Notes: generated by a model not told the origin, from the sequence alone. DNA of 64,000 nucleotides from Variovorax sp. S12S4 (GCF_023195515.1 NZ_JALPKR020000002.1:2271001-2335000), one strand, 5' to 3'; positions 1 to 9,840 are shown, counted from the stretch's first letter. Translations and numbers: made by a program.

Positions 1-651
<651 letters not shown>

Positions 652-676
652 CCCAGGCAGCCGCCGCACGCCGCCT

Positions 677-992
677 TCAGATCTTGAAGGCGCGCTGGAC
701 GTCCGCCCGCACCAGGTCCGCGTATTCGCGGTGCTTGCGGATGTAGCCGGCAATGAACTGGCACACCGGAATCACGTGCAGGCCCTTGGCGCGCGCCTCA
801 TCGAGCACATGCCGCGCAATGCCCGAGCCCACGCCCTTGCCCTCGTGCTCGGGCAGCACCTCGGTGTGGGTGAACATGATGGCGTCGGTCAGCAGGTTGT
901 ATTCGGCGTAGGCCGCAAGCTGGCCCTCGAGCGCGGCTTCGTAGCGGTGCTGGGCTTCGTTGTTGGTGATGGCGAGATTGGTTGTTGCTCAT
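677..992 (-). pseudogene. Small GNAT acetyltransferase (YjdJ/COG2388-like) with out-of-frame start
   Basis: The strand encodes a short GNAT-type protein: HTEVLPEHEGKGVGSGIARH is the acetyl-CoA loop, followed by the HVIPVCQFIAGYIRKH pattern typical of about 95-residue COG2388 proteins. The only ATG for a full-length protein (990-992) overlaps the upstream NTF2-like stop as ATGA, but it is one base out of frame with the GNAT domain. Removing one base between about 970 and 989 would give a start like MSNNNLAITNNE and a 104-residue protein. As written, the GNAT frame runs back into the TGA of the upstream gene, and its first ATG is at 877, which would lose the first beta strands. This is either a real frameshift or a base-call error. 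Confidence 0.6.
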
Positions 993-1483
993 GGTTGGCG
1001 TGCGAGATAGGTGGCGAGATTGGTGGCTGCGGTGGCGCGCACTTTCTTGCGCAGCATCGGCGTCCAGCCGAGAAGGAGCCCGGGTGCGCCCAGCGCCTGG
1101 CGCGACCACGCCCAGAAATTGAAGCTGTCGCGGTGCGCGGCAATCAGCCCGTCGGGCGTGAAGCCGAAGCGCGCGTCGATGCTGTTGTCGACCAGCCGGC
1201 CGGTGGCGCTGAAACGGTAGTGCGCGTCCCAGTGCGCCTGGCCGCTGGTGTCGTCGGCATGCACGTCGCGCCACGTCAGCTTCCACACGTCGGCACCTCC
1301 GGCCTTGGTTGCGCTGCAGAGCATGCGCCACATGCCGCCCACCTGCTGGCGCCCGCGCAATGAAAAGGCTTCGTCGTCGAATTGCGCATCGCTTGCATAG
1401 CAGGCGGCCATGGTGGCGGCGTCCAGCCGCGAGAACGCCTCGTAGAAGCGCTCGATGGTCTGGGCATTGGCTGCTGCTGTCAT
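989..1483 (-). CDS. NTF2/SnoaL-like family protein
   Basis: A 164-residue protein with the SnoaL/NTF2 cone-fold pattern: N-terminal helix IERFYEAFSRLDAATMAACY, then DAQFDDEAFSLRG, and later strands HYRFSATGRLVDNSIDARFGF. Such proteins bind small hydrophobic ligands or act as steroid-isomerase-like or polyketide-cyclase enzymes; here the substrate cannot be predicted. It ends in an ATGA overlap with the acetyltransferase downstream, so the two were probably co-translated. The start at 1483 gives the expected family length. Confidence 0.75.
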   Translation of the reverse strand: MTAAANAQTIERFYEAFSRLDAATMAACYASDAQFDDEAFSLRGRQQVGGMWRMLCSATKAGGADVWKLTWRDVHADDTSGQAHWDAHYRFSATGRLVDNSIDARFGFTPDGLIAAHRDSFNFWAWSRQALGAPGLLLGWTPMLRKKVRATAATNLATYLARQP

Positions 1484-1582
1484 TGAAGTGTCTTTCTTAT
1501 GGATGACGTGCGATGGCTGCGTGGCCGAAATGCGGCGCAGCGCGAAATCATAGACGGCGGCATTCGCGGCGCGCGTTCTGGT

Positions 1583-2098
1583 CTAGGGGCCGAGCAGTCC
1601 GGCCAACGTTTGCAGCGCGTAGTGCACCGTGGCCGCGCGCACCGCGGCGCGGTCGCCGTCGAAGCGGCGCCGCTCGGTGCGCACCTGCCCGTCGACCGAC
1701 CAGCCGAACCACACAGTGCCCACCGGCTTGTCGGGGCTGCCGCCGGTCGGGCCGGCCACGCCGGTCACGGCCACCGCCACGCGTGCGGCCGAATGCGCGA
1801 TGGCGCCCATGGCCATCGCGCGCGCCACGGGTTCGCTGACTGCGCCGTGGGCTTCGATCAGCGCGGCATCGACGCCCAGCAACTCGGTCTTGGCGGCGTT
1901 CGAATAGGTGACAAAGCCGCGCTCGAACCAGGTGCTGGAGCCCGCCAGTTCGGTGCAGGCGCCGGCGATGAGCCCACCGGTGCAGCTTTCGGCCGTGGCG
2001 AGCATCCAGCCTTTTTTCAGCAGCAGCCCGGCCGTGGCGGCGACGAGGGCGGGCGTGTCCAGGTCGGCAAGAAAGTTGAAGGGGGCCGAGGGTTCCAT
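1583..2098 (-). CDS. pncC: Nicotinamide-nucleotide amidase (CinA C-terminal domain family)
   Basis: A 171-residue stand-alone CinA C-terminal domain. It shows the hallmark TAESCTGG block, GSSTWFERGFVTYSN, and VTGVAGPTGGSPDKPVGTVW. The enzyme deamidates nicotinamide mononucleotide to nicotinate mononucleotide in pyridine-nucleotide recycling. It follows pgpA and overlaps its end. I chose the ATG at 2098 because GGTGA lies just upstream; an in-frame ATG at 2110, overlapping the pgpA stop, is the alternative and adds four residues. No N-terminal MoaB-like domain is present, which is usual for PncC. Confidence 0.9.
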   Translation of the reverse strand: MEPSAPFNFLADLDTPALVAATAGLLLKKGWMLATAESCTGGLIAGACTELAGSSTWFERGFVTYSNAAKTELLGVDAALIEAHGAVSEPVARAMAMGAIAHSAARVAVAVTGVAGPTGGSPDKPVGTVWFGWSVDGQVRTERRRFDGDRAAVRAATVHYALQTLAGLLGP

Positions 2099-2103
2099 CG
2101 AGT

Positions 2104-2691
2104 TCACCATGCGCGCCAGAGCGCAATGACCAGCAGCGTGCAGAACGCCGCCACCAGGTCGTCGAGGATGATGCCGAAGCCCGCGCGCCACCAGCGCACC
2201 TCGGCGGCATCGCGCTGCTTGAACAGCCCGTCCGCCCAGGCCACCGGCCCCGGCTTGGCGGCATCGAAGAAGCGGAACAGCCCGAACGCCACCGCCTGCG
2301 CGACAAGGCCGGCCGGCGTAACCAGCCAGAGCACGATCCAGAACGCGACCACTTCGTCCCACACGATGCTGCCCGGGTCCGCCACGCCCATGTGGCGCGC
2401 CGTCACGCTGCAGGCCCACCAGCCGATGGGCAGCGAAGCGAGGATCACCCAGCCGATGGTGGCCGGCGTGAACCACAGCTGCATGACCACGAAGGCCGCC
2501 CAGGCCCAGAGCGTGCCGACCGTGCCCGGTGCCACGCGCGGCAGCCCGGAGCCGAAACCCAGGGCAATGAAGTGCGCAGGGTGCGAGAGCAGGAAGGCCT
2601 TGGTCGGCCGGCCGGGCGCTCCCACCGGAATGGGGCCGGACGATGAAGGAGACGAGGAAGAAGAAGGAGGCGGAGGAACGGCTTGCATCAC
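2104..2691 (-). CDS. pgpA: Phosphatidylglycerophosphatase A
   Basis: A 195-residue membrane enzyme that removes phosphate from phosphatidylglycerol phosphate in phospholipid synthesis. The core has GFGSGLPRVAPGTVGTLWA, IVWDEVVAFW and the RFFDAAKPGP segment, all typical of PgpA, with several hydrophobic helices. The first 25 residues are Ser/Pro-rich and low complexity, so a later start is possible. In many Betaproteobacteria the order is thiL-pgpA-pncC; here thiL lies 6.1 kb upstream on the same strand, with other genes in between. Confidence 0.92.
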   Translation of the reverse strand: MMQAVPPPPSSSSSPSSSGPIPVGAPGRPTKAFLLSHPAHFIALGFGSGLPRVAPGTVGTLWAWAAFVVMQLWFTPATIGWVILASLPIGWWACSVTARHMGVADPGSIVWDEVVAFWIVLWLVTPAGLVAQAVAFGLFRFFDAAKPGPVAWADGLFKQRDAAEVRWWRAGFGIILDDLVAAFCTLLVIALWRAW

Positions 2692-2749
2692 GGCGAAGTG
2701 TCGCGCATCCGCGGGCCGGCTTAAGCCCTCTATTTATCAAAGCTTTATC

Positions 2750-2778
2750 TTGTTTAATTGATCGGCGCGGCCTAGTAT
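2750..2778 (+). promoter_or_regulatory. Putative sigma-70 promoter for the MFS gene
   Basis: TTGTTT at 2750-2755 and TAGTAT at 2773-2778 are separated by 17 bases, in the most AT-rich stretch of the pgpA/MFS divergent region. It points at the transporter that starts at 2825. This is a match to the consensus by eye only. Confidence 0.45.
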
Positions 2779-2824
2779 CGAGCCCTCTTTCGACATTCGC
2801 CTCCTTTGCCGGGGCGCCGCCCCC

Positions 2825-4302
2825 ATGCCTGCCGCACCCGCCGCACCCAGCTCCGCCGCCGATTCCGCTTTGCCGGTTTCCGATCCCTCCACTGCCGCGT
2901 GGGGCGACCTGTTCCGGGGCCGCAACGGCTGGCGCGCCGTTGCGCTGACGGGCGGCGTGGCGCTGCATGCGGTCAATGTGCACATCGTGACCACGGTGCT
3001 GCCCTCGGTGGTCGCCGAAATCGGCGGGCTCGACTGGTATGCCTGGAGCACCACGCTCTTCGTGGTCGGATCGATCGTCGGCGCCACGCTCTCGGTGCGC
3101 CTGCTCGCCGCGTTGGGGCCGCGCGGTGCATGCCTTGCGGCGCTGGCGGCATTCACCGCCGGGTCGATCGGCTGCGCGCTGGCGCCGGCCATGCCGTGGC
3201 TGCTCGCGGGCCGCACGGTGCAGGGGTGGGCGGCGGCCTGCTGGCCGCGCTGAGCTATGGGCTGATCCAGCTGGTGTTCGCGCCGCGGCTGTGGTCTCGC
3301 GCGGTGGCGCTGGTGTCGGGCATGTGGGGCGTGGCCACGCTCTGCGGCCCGGCGGTCGGCGGCCTGTTCGCACAGGCGGGGCACTGGCGCTGGGCGTTCT
3401 GGTCGCTGTTGCCGCTGGCGGCGCTGCAAGCGCTTTTGGTCGCGGTGCAGTTGCGGCCCGCTGCGGGCGTGCGGCATGTGCGCCCCGCCGGCATGCCGCG
3501 CATCCCCGCATTGCAGATCGGCTTGCTGGCGGCGTCGGTGCTGCTGATCGCGGCGAGCGAGTTCGCGCCCGTGCTGGCTTGGCAGGCCGTCGGCGTGGCG
3601 GCGGGGCTCGGGCTCGGCGTCGCCGCCACCCGGGTGGACGGGCGCGCCGCGGTGCGGTTGCTGCCGACCGGCGCCTATGCGGTGCGCGCGCCGATGGGCG
3701 CCATCTATGCCGGCGTGGTGCTGCTGATGATCGGCACCACCACCGAAATCTTCGTGCCGTACTTCCTGCAATTGCTGCACGGGCACTCGCCGTTGCTGGC
3801 GGGCTACCTCACCGCGGCCATGGCAGGCGGCTGGAGCGCGGGTTCGCTGCTGTCGTCGGGGCGCAGCGGCGCGGGCGCCGATCGCATGCTGCGCGCGGGG
3901 CCGGTGGCTTGCGCGCTGGGCCTGGCGGCGCTGGCCGTGCTGATGCCGGGGCATGGCCGCCTTGCCGCGGGTGCCGAAACACTGCTGGTCGCCATCGCCT
4001 TGGGCGCTGTCGGGCTGGGCGTGGGCATCGGCTGGCCGCACCTGGTCACGCGCGTGATGTCGCTCGCGCCGGCGGGGCAGGAAGGCCTGGCCTCCGCCTC
4101 CATCACGACCGTGCAGCTCTACGGCATGGCCGTGGGCGCGGCGGTTGCGGGGCTGGTGGCAAACGCGGCCGGCCTCACCGCTCCGGGCGGCGTGGCGGGT
4201 GCGCGCTCGGCTGCCTTCTGGCTGTTCGCGAGCTTCGCGCTCGCACCGGCGCTCGCGGCATGGCTCGTCGCCCGCTTCGCGACCGCCGCACGCAGTCGAT
4301 GA
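2825..4302 (+). pseudogene. MFS drug-efflux-type transporter, interrupted by a one-base frameshift
   Basis: Two frames together encode one MFS permease of about 490 residues. Residues 1 to about 134 are read from 2825; the rest is read one frame over from about 3227 to the stop at 4302. The first part holds the motif-A-like region (GSIVGATLSVRLLAALGPRG); the second holds further helices such as LLAASVLLIAASEFAPVL and YFLQLLHGHSPLLAGYL. The junction is a run of four G at 3223-3226; adding one G restores GRTVQGVGGGLLAALSYG, a normal MFS sequence. It resembles the 14-helix EmrB/QacA (DHA2) type by length. Substrate unknown. It converges with the monooxygenase gene. Either truncated in this strain or a sequencing error. 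Confidence 0.75.
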
Positions 4303-4318
4303 GCGCGCGCGGCGCGGC

Positions 4319-6022
4319 TCAGGCAATCACGCCTTCCCACCTCAGCAGCCGCCTGCGGCCCTGAAGATGCCGCCTCTCGCCGCGCAGCTGCGCCACCAGT
4401 TCATAGGCGTCGGGCGGCACATAGGCACCGCGCCAGGCCACGTGCTGGTCGGCGCGGCACAGCACCAGCCGGTGCATGTACGCGGCCGGCACCTCGGCCG
4501 CCTCGATGTCGACCACGGTGAGCGGCATGTCATAGGCGCGCGCCGCGCGCTCGAGCGCCGATACATCCGCGCTGCGATCGAAGCGCAGCAGCGTGTAGCC
4601 CGGCCCGAAGGCGTCGTAGAGCGAGCGCCCATCGCCAAGCCAGAAGTGCGGCGCGCGGCAGCCCGGCACGGTGGAGGGCGTGAAGCCGCCCATCGAATAG
4701 GCCGGCGCGGTGTGCTCGCCATCGGCCACGATGATCGGCGAGCCGGTGTAGAAGTAGCCGAAGTTCAGGCCCGCGCAGCAGAACTGCTGCACGTTGAGTT
4801 CGTACGCCTCGCGGCCGATCTCGGCGCGCAGCGCATCGCCCTCGGGGCCCGGTGCCTCGATGTCGTGCGGCACGGCGCGGCGTGCGCGAATCATCTTCTG
4901 CGCATGTTCCATCGCAAAGTTCGACACTTGCTCGGTGATCGGCAGGCGCTCGGCTTCGTAGGCATCGAGAATGCCTTCGTCGCCCCAGCCGCGCACGCAG
5001 GCCGCGAGCAGCCACGAAAGGTTGAGCGCATCGGCAATGCCCGCGTTCATTCCGTATCCCGCGTAGGGCACCCACAAATGCGCCGCGTCGCCCGCAAGGA
5101 ACACGCGGCCTTCGCGAAAGCGGTTGGCCACAAGTCGGCGCCCCACCCAGTCTTCCTTGCTGATGATCTCGTACGAAAAATCAGGCCCCACACCCAGGAT
5201 TTCGCGCAGCGACCTGTCGCGGTCGACCGAATCGAACTCGGGCTCGTCGGCGTTCAGGTGGTTGTGCACCAGCCAGGTTTCCTGCCCGTCGATGGCAAAC
5301 ATCGTGCCGCAGCGGCGCGGGTTCATTGCGTAATAAGACCACGCGGGCTTGCCTGGCATGAGCGCGCGCAGCTGCGGCGCGCGAATGAAGGTCGACTGCA
5401 CGCGCTGGATCACGGCCGTGCCTTCCAGTTGCGCGCCGATCTGCTTGCGCACGGCGGAGCTGCCGCCGTCGCAGCCCACCATGTAGCGGCATCGAATGGT
5501 GTGCGTCGCGTGGCTGTCCAGATTGAGGGCTGCGGCGCTCACACCGCCGCTGTCTTGCGTGAGCGCCGTGAACTGCGTGCGGTTCAGCAACCGCACGCCG
5601 GGCAGCGCCGCCGTGTGCCTGAGCAGGATCGGCTCCAGGTAGATCTGGTTGATGCGGTGCGGCGGCTCGGGCGTGGGCCAGCGCGCATCCGGTCCTTCGG
5701 TTTCGGTATACCGGTCGCGCCGGCACGGAATGGGAATGCGCGCGAGCTCCACGCCCGTGGCGCTGGTGCGAAACACCACGTCGTTGGGATAGTCGGCCGG
5801 CAGCCCCGCGTCGCGCAGCTTCTGCGCCACGCCCAGGCGGCGAAACTGCTCCATGGTGCGCGAGGACACGTGGTTGCACTTCACGCTCGGCGCCTCGGCG
5901 AACCGGCGGGTTTCGCAAATGATGACCGAGAGGCCGTGCGAGACCAGGTCCATGGCCAGCGTAAGGCCCACCGGGCCCGCACCGACGATCAGCACGTCGG
6001 CTTCGAGATTCTTGTCTGTCAT
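4319..6022 (-). CDS. FAD-dependent aromatic-ring monooxygenase (PheA/TfdB, UbiH-like)
   Basis: A 567-residue flavoprotein hydroxylase. The N-terminal dinucleotide-binding motif is VLIVGAGPVGLTLAMDL, the DG motif is MVGCDGGSSAVRKQIG, and the second FAD motif is RVFLAGDAAHLWVPYAGYG. A C-terminal thioredoxin-like region follows, as in phenol hydroxylase and 2,4-dichlorophenol hydroxylase. The enzyme would add a hydroxyl group to an aromatic substrate using NAD(P)H and O2; the substrate is not evident. The start at 6022 was chosen because it gives the FAD motif near residue 10; the frame continues upstream without support. It lies 16 bases after the Bug receptor gene and is probably co-transcribed with it. 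Confidence 0.9.
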   Translation of the reverse strand: MTDKNLEADVLIVGAGPVGLTLAMDLVSHGLSVIICETRRFAEAPSVKCNHVSSRTMEQFRRLGVAQKLRDAGLPADYPNDVVFRTSATGVELARIPIPCRRDRYTETEGPDARWPTPEPPHRINQIYLEPILLRHTAALPGVRLLNRTQFTALTQDSGGVSAAALNLDSHATHTIRCRYMVGCDGGSSAVRKQIGAQLEGTAVIQRVQSTFIRAPQLRALMPGKPAWSYYAMNPRRCGTMFAIDGQETWLVHNHLNADEPEFDSVDRDRSLREILGVGPDFSYEIISKEDWVGRRLVANRFREGRVFLAGDAAHLWVPYAGYGMNAGIADALNLSWLLAACVRGWGDEGILDAYEAERLPITEQVSNFAMEHAQKMIRARRAVPHDIEAPGPEGDALRAEIGREAYELNVQQFCCAGLNFGYFYTGSPIIVADGEHTAPAYSMGGFTPSTVPGCRAPHFWLGDGRSLYDAFGPGYTLLRFDRSADVSALERAARAYDMPLTVVDIEAAEVPAAYMHRLVLCRADQHVAWRGAYVPPDAYELVAQLRGERRHLQGRRRLLRWEGVIA

Positions 6023-6038
6023 GGTCTGTTGAACCCCT

Positions 6039-7052
6039 TCAGTCAAGCTTGATGCGGGCGTCCTGGATGACCTTGGCCCACTTCTTCGTTTCGGTGCGGA
6101 TGTAAGCGGCAAAGGCCTCCGGCGTGCCCGGCGAGGGCTCCACGCCAAGGTTGCGCATCGCGGCCTTGTTCTGCTCGTCGGCCAGTGCGGCATTGATTTC
6201 GGCATTGAGCCTTGCCACCACATGTGGAGGCGTACCGGCTGGCGCCACCACGCCGAACCAGCCGGTCGAGTCGTAGCCGGGCAGTCCGCCCTCGGCCACG
6301 GTCGGCACGTCGGGCAGCATGGGAAGCCGCTCTGGGCTTGTCACGGCGAATGCCACCAGCTTGCCGGCCTTGATCTGCTGCAGCGACGAAGGCAGGTCGA
6401 CCACCGCAAGCGGTATCTGGCCCGCCAGTGCATCGAGTGCCGCCGGCCCCGAGCCGCGATAGGGCACCTCCACCAGCTTGATGCCCGCCATTTGCGAGAA
6501 CAGCGCGGCCGAGAGATGCATGGCCGTGCCGTTGCCACCATGGCCGATGGAGAGCGAGCCCGGCTTTTCTTTTGCAAGTGCAATCAATTCGCGCTGCGTC
6601 TTTGCAGCCACGGAAGGGTGTCCGACGATCACGAACGGAATGGCCGCAAGCATGCCCACCGGCCTGAAGTCCTTCAGCGGATCGAAGGGCATCTGCGGAT
6701 ACAGGCTCGTGTTGGCCGACAGCGCGCCGGCCGCGCCCACACCCAGCGTGTAGCCGTCGGCGGGCGCCTTGGCCACCAGCGCAAGGCCCACGTTGCCTCC
6801 GGCACCGGGCCGGTTGTCCACCACCACCTGCTGGCCGAGCTTCTCGTTCATGCGCGGCACCAGCATGCGCACCACGCCGTCGGCGCTGCCGCCAGGCGGA
6901 AAGGTCACCACCATGCGAATGGGCTTGTCGGGAAAGTCGCCGGCGGCGGGTGCCTGCGCGTGGGCGGTAACGGTCAGCAGTGCGCAGGCCGTGCCCAGCA
7001 GCAGTAGCTGCCGGCGAAGCGCATGTGCCTGGCAGGCCATGGTTGCAGTCAT
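6039..7052 (-). CDS. Bug/TctC-type periplasmic solute receptor
   Basis: A 337-residue exported binding protein. A signal peptide (RRQLLLLGTACALLTVTAHAQA) is followed by the canonical Bug opening FPDKPIRMVVTFPPGGSADG and by VVDNRPGAGGNVG. Bug receptors bind carboxylates or small aromatics and usually feed a TctAB permease, which is not present here. Its place before a ring hydroxylase suggests an aromatic acid ligand, which is inference. Starts at 7052 and 7040 are both possible. Divergently transcribed from a LysR gene, the likely regulator. Confidence 0.92.
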   Translation of the reverse strand: MTATMACQAHALRRQLLLLGTACALLTVTAHAQAPAAGDFPDKPIRMVVTFPPGGSADGVVRMLVPRMNEKLGQQVVVDNRPGAGGNVGLALVAKAPADGYTLGVGAAGALSANTSLYPQMPFDPLKDFRPVGMLAAIPFVIVGHPSVAAKTQRELIALAKEKPGSLSIGHGGNGTAMHLSAALFSQMAGIKLVEVPYRGSGPAALDALAGQIPLAVVDLPSSLQQIKAGKLVAFAVTSPERLPMLPDVPTVAEGGLPGYDSTGWFGVVAPAGTPPHVVARLNAEINAALADEQNKAAMRNLGVEPSPGTPEAFAAYIRTETKKWAKVIQDARIKLD

Positions 7053-7079
7053 CGAATCACTCCTTGAATATTGGTCTTG

Positions 7080-7138
7080 TTTGATGCCGATTGGACGATG
7101 CCAGCATTCATCCGTAAATCAAGGAATTCCGCATCAAA
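7080..7138. promoter_or_regulatory. Divergent LysR-type control region with inverted repeat
   Basis: The 100-base gap between the Bug gene and the LysR gene carries TTTGATGC at 7080-7087 and its exact reverse complement GCATCAAA at 7131-7138, 43 bases apart. LysR proteins often bind two sites in such divergent gaps. The regulator and the monooxygenase operon would be controlled from here. Binding is inferred from position and symmetry only. Confidence 0.4.
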
Positions 7139-7152
7139 TATCATCTTTTCTA

Positions 7153-8049
7153 ATGAACGCGAACTTCAGTCCTACGCTGCGCCAGTTGCGTGCATTTCTT
7201 GCCGTCTACCAGATGCGACAGCTCAGCGCGGCGGCGCAAAAGCTCTTCGTCACGCAATCGGCGGTGAGCATGCTGATCCGCCAGCTGGAGGAAGGGCTGG
7301 GCACGCGGCTGTTCGACCGCACCACGCGTTCGCTCAAACCCACCGCCGCCGCGGAAGAAATGCTCTCCACGGTCGAGCGCGTGCTGCGCGATGTCGATTC
7401 GCTCTCGGCCGATTTCCGCGAACTCAGCACGCTCGAGCGCGGGCGCGTGACGCTGGCCATCACACCCACCCTTGCGGCGCTGCTCCTGCCCGATGCGATG
7501 CGCGTGTTTGCCGAGCAGCATCCCAAGGTGCGCGTGCTGGTGAACGACTGCGCGCCCGACCAGTTCATTTCGCGCATCCTCGGCGAGCATGTGGATTTCG
7601 GCATCGGCACGCCCGAGCGGCCCGGCGCCGAGGTCGAGACGCAGCGGCTCATGCGCGACCATCTCGCGCTGGTGTGCCGCAGCGATCATCCGCTGGCCAA
7701 TGCGCGCGTGGTCCGCTGGAGCGATCTCGGGCGCCACCCCGTCATTACCGTGCGGCCGGGCTACGGCGTGCGGCCGCTCATCGACGGCACCGCGGCCGAT
7801 GCCGGCGTGGCGCTCGACGTGGTGAACGAGGTCTCGTTTCTTTCAACGGCCCTGTGGATGACCGCCAGCGGCATGGGACCGTCGATCATGCCCTCGGCCT
7901 TTGCCCGCGCCGCGAACGATCCGACGCTGGTGATCAAGGTGCTCAGCGCGCCGCGCGTGGCGCGCGACATCTCGGTGGTCACCAAGCGCGGGCATTCGCT
8001 GTCGGCGGCGGCGCGCAGCTTCATCGACGTGCTGAAGCAGTCGTTGTAG
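7153..8049 (+). CDS. LysR-family transcriptional regulator
   Basis: 298 residues with an N-terminal winged helix-turn-helix (LRQLRAFLAVYQMRQLSAAA, then TQSAVSMLIRQLEEGLGTRLF) and a C-terminal periplasmic-binding-like effector domain. I start it at 7153 because MNANFSPTLRQLRAF aligns with the normal LysR start; the frame is open further upstream through the Bug gene's antisense and has no meaning there. Transcribed away from the Bug/monooxygenase pair and so likely controls it in response to the substrate. Confidence 0.93.
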   Translation: MNANFSPTLRQLRAFLAVYQMRQLSAAAQKLFVTQSAVSMLIRQLEEGLGTRLFDRTTRSLKPTAAAEEMLSTVERVLRDVDSLSADFRELSTLERGRVTLAITPTLAALLLPDAMRVFAEQHPKVRVLVNDCAPDQFISRILGEHVDFGIGTPERPGAEVETQRLMRDHLALVCRSDHPLANARVVRWSDLGRHPVITVRPGYGVRPLIDGTAADAGVALDVVNEVSFLSTALWMTASGMGPSIMPSAFARAANDPTLVIKVLSAPRVARDISVVTKRGHSLSAAARSFIDVLKQSL

Positions 8050-8124
8050 TTCTTTTCTCTTCCTTCCGCGGCAGGCACGGGCCGTATGCTTGGCGCCTCA
8101 TTCAAGCGCGAAAGCCCACTCATC

Positions 8125-8835
8125 ATGAAAACAACCCTGGTCCGTTTCAACGCGTTGTGCCTGTGTCTCGCATTCAGTCTGTTGCTTGCCGCCTGCGGCA
8201 ACAAGGAGGCCGAGCAGCGCACCGCATTCATCGGCTTCTTGCAGACCCGCGTGCTCGACAAGCCGGGCCTTCGCGTGCCCGCGCCCAACGCCGACGAGAA
8301 GGCCTCCTTCGGCGACTATGCGCAGCACTACGCGGTGATTGCCGACTTCAACGAAGGCATGAACAAGTCCGTCAGCCAGCCCATGACCCAGGTCATGGCC
8401 AAGGGCTCGCTGCGCTCCGTTGCCGACCTGGCATCGCGGCGCGACGACCTCAAGGCCGCGAAAGACGGCCTCGGCGGCTTGCGCACCGCGCTCGACCAGG
8501 AGCTTGCCAAGGCCGACGCCGCGCGCGCCAAGCTCAAGCAGCCCGACGACCTGAAGCAGGTGTACGACAAGGCCTATGAAAAGACGGTAACGGCGCCGGC
8601 CGCCACCTTCAAGGAAGTGTTCCCCGCTCTCGACGCGGTGTTCGACGGCGCGTTGGCCGTGGGCGACTACATCGAGCAGAACAAGTCGAAGATCCAGGTC
8701 TCCGGCTCGACCATGGCCGTGACCGACCCCGCGGTGCAAGCGCAGCTCAACAAGATGCTGCAGGACCTCAACGGCCACTCGAAGGCCATCAATGCCGCGC
8801 AAACAAAAATGCAGGCAATGGTCCGCGGGGGCTGA
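8125..8835 (+). CDS. DUF3053-like lipoprotein
   Basis: A 236-residue lipoprotein: signal peptide with lipobox LLAAC, then a helical, lysine- and alanine-rich body containing QRTAFIGFLQTRVLD and FGDYAQHYAVIADFNEGMN, as in the YiaF/DUF3053 family. Function unknown; such proteins sit in the inner or outer membrane facing the periplasm. ATG at 8125 is chosen because it puts the signal peptide at the N-terminus. The stop abuts the thiL stop on the other strand with no spacer. Confidence 0.8.
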   Translation: MKTTLVRFNALCLCLAFSLLLAACGNKEAEQRTAFIGFLQTRVLDKPGLRVPAPNADEKASFGDYAQHYAVIADFNEGMNKSVSQPMTQVMAKGSLRSVADLASRRDDLKAAKDGLGGLRTALDQELAKADAARAKLKQPDDLKQVYDKAYEKTVTAPAATFKEVFPALDAVFDGALAVGDYIEQNKSKIQVSGSTMAVTDPAVQAQLNKMLQDLNGHSKAINAAQTKMQAMVRGG

Positions 8836-9795
8836 TCAGACGAAGTGGTCGAACGAGCCGAATCGCTGCGCGACCGGTGAGCCGCTCGCGTCCACGATGC
8901 GCAGGCCCGCTTCGGCATCGATGCGGCCGATGCGCGTCACGCGCGTGAAGCTCTCCTTGCCGGCTTGTTCGACCGCAGCGCGCGCGGAGGGCGCGGCGGT
9001 AAAAACCAGTTCGTAGTCGTCCCCGCCCGAAAGCGCGCAGGTGCGCAGTGCTTCGATGCCGAGGCCGGGCGCCGATGCGGCGGCCACCGTGCTCGTGGCC
9101 GCGTCGGCATCGAGCGTGGCGCCCACCCGGCTCGACGCGAGGATATGGCCCAGGTCGCCGACGAGCCCATCGCTCACATCCACCGCCGCCGAGGCGATGC
9201 CGCGCAAGGCCTGCCCCAATGCGACACGCGGCGTGGGCTGCTCCATGCGCATGCGTGCCTGCGCGAAGACATCGGCCGGCAATGCGAGCGTGCCGCGAAA
9301 AACTTCAAGCGCCAGCCGCGCATCGCCCAGCGTGCCGCTGACCCATATGTCGTCGCCCGCGCGCGCGCCAGAGCGCAGCAGCGCCGCACCGGCCGGCACT
9401 TCGCCGAACACGGTAATGCAGATATTGAGCGGGCCGCGCGTGGTGTCGCCGCCCACAAGCTCGCAGCCGTGCGCATCGGCCAGCGCGAAGAGCCCGCGCG
9501 AAAAGCCTTCGAGCCAGGGCTCGTCGATGCCGGGCAGCGCGAGGGCAAGCGTGAAGGCCAAGGGCTTTGCGCCGCAGGCCGCAAGGTCGCTGAGGTTCAC
9601 CGCCAGCGCCTTGTGCCCGAGCCGCGCCGCATCGACCGTCGAAAGAAAGTGCCGGCCTTCGACCAGCATGTCGGAAGACACCGCCAGTTGCATGCCCTGC
9701 CCGGGCGCGAGCAATGCGCAATCGTCGCCCACGCCGAGCGGGGAGCGCTTGGCGGGGCGCTTGAAGTAGCGTGTGATCAGGTCGAATTCACCCAT
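8836..9795 (-). CDS. thiL: Thiamine-monophosphate kinase
   Basis: A 319-residue ATP-dependent enzyme that makes thiamine diphosphate from thiamine monophosphate, the last step of the pathway. The PurM/AIR-synthase fold is clear from MGEFDLITRYF at the start, VGDDCALLAP, LVGGDTTRGPLNI and DVSDGLVGDLGHI (metal and nucleotide ligands). Full length for the family. It follows the cysteine hydrolase by 40 bases. The usual downstream partner pgpA is 6 kb away. Confidence 0.96.
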   Translation of the reverse strand: MGEFDLITRYFKRPAKRSPLGVGDDCALLAPGQGMQLAVSSDMLVEGRHFLSTVDAARLGHKALAVNLSDLAACGAKPLAFTLALALPGIDEPWLEGFSRGLFALADAHGCELVGGDTTRGPLNICITVFGEVPAGAALLRSGARAGDDIWVSGTLGDARLALEVFRGTLALPADVFAQARMRMEQPTPRVALGQALRGIASAAVDVSDGLVGDLGHILASSRVGATLDADAATSTVAAASAPGLGIEALRTCALSGGDDYELVFTAAPSARAAVEQAGKESFTRVTRIGRIDAEAGLRIVDASGSPVAQRFGSFDHFV

Positions 9796-9840
9796 GGGGC
9801 GAGCATAAGCGCTGCGGCGTCCGCGAACGCCGGGCGGTGC

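Noticed and set aside
2737..4326. Long minus-strand frame opposite the MFS gene
   Set aside because: Arg/His/Gln-rich shadow of a GC-rich membrane gene with no recognisable motif.
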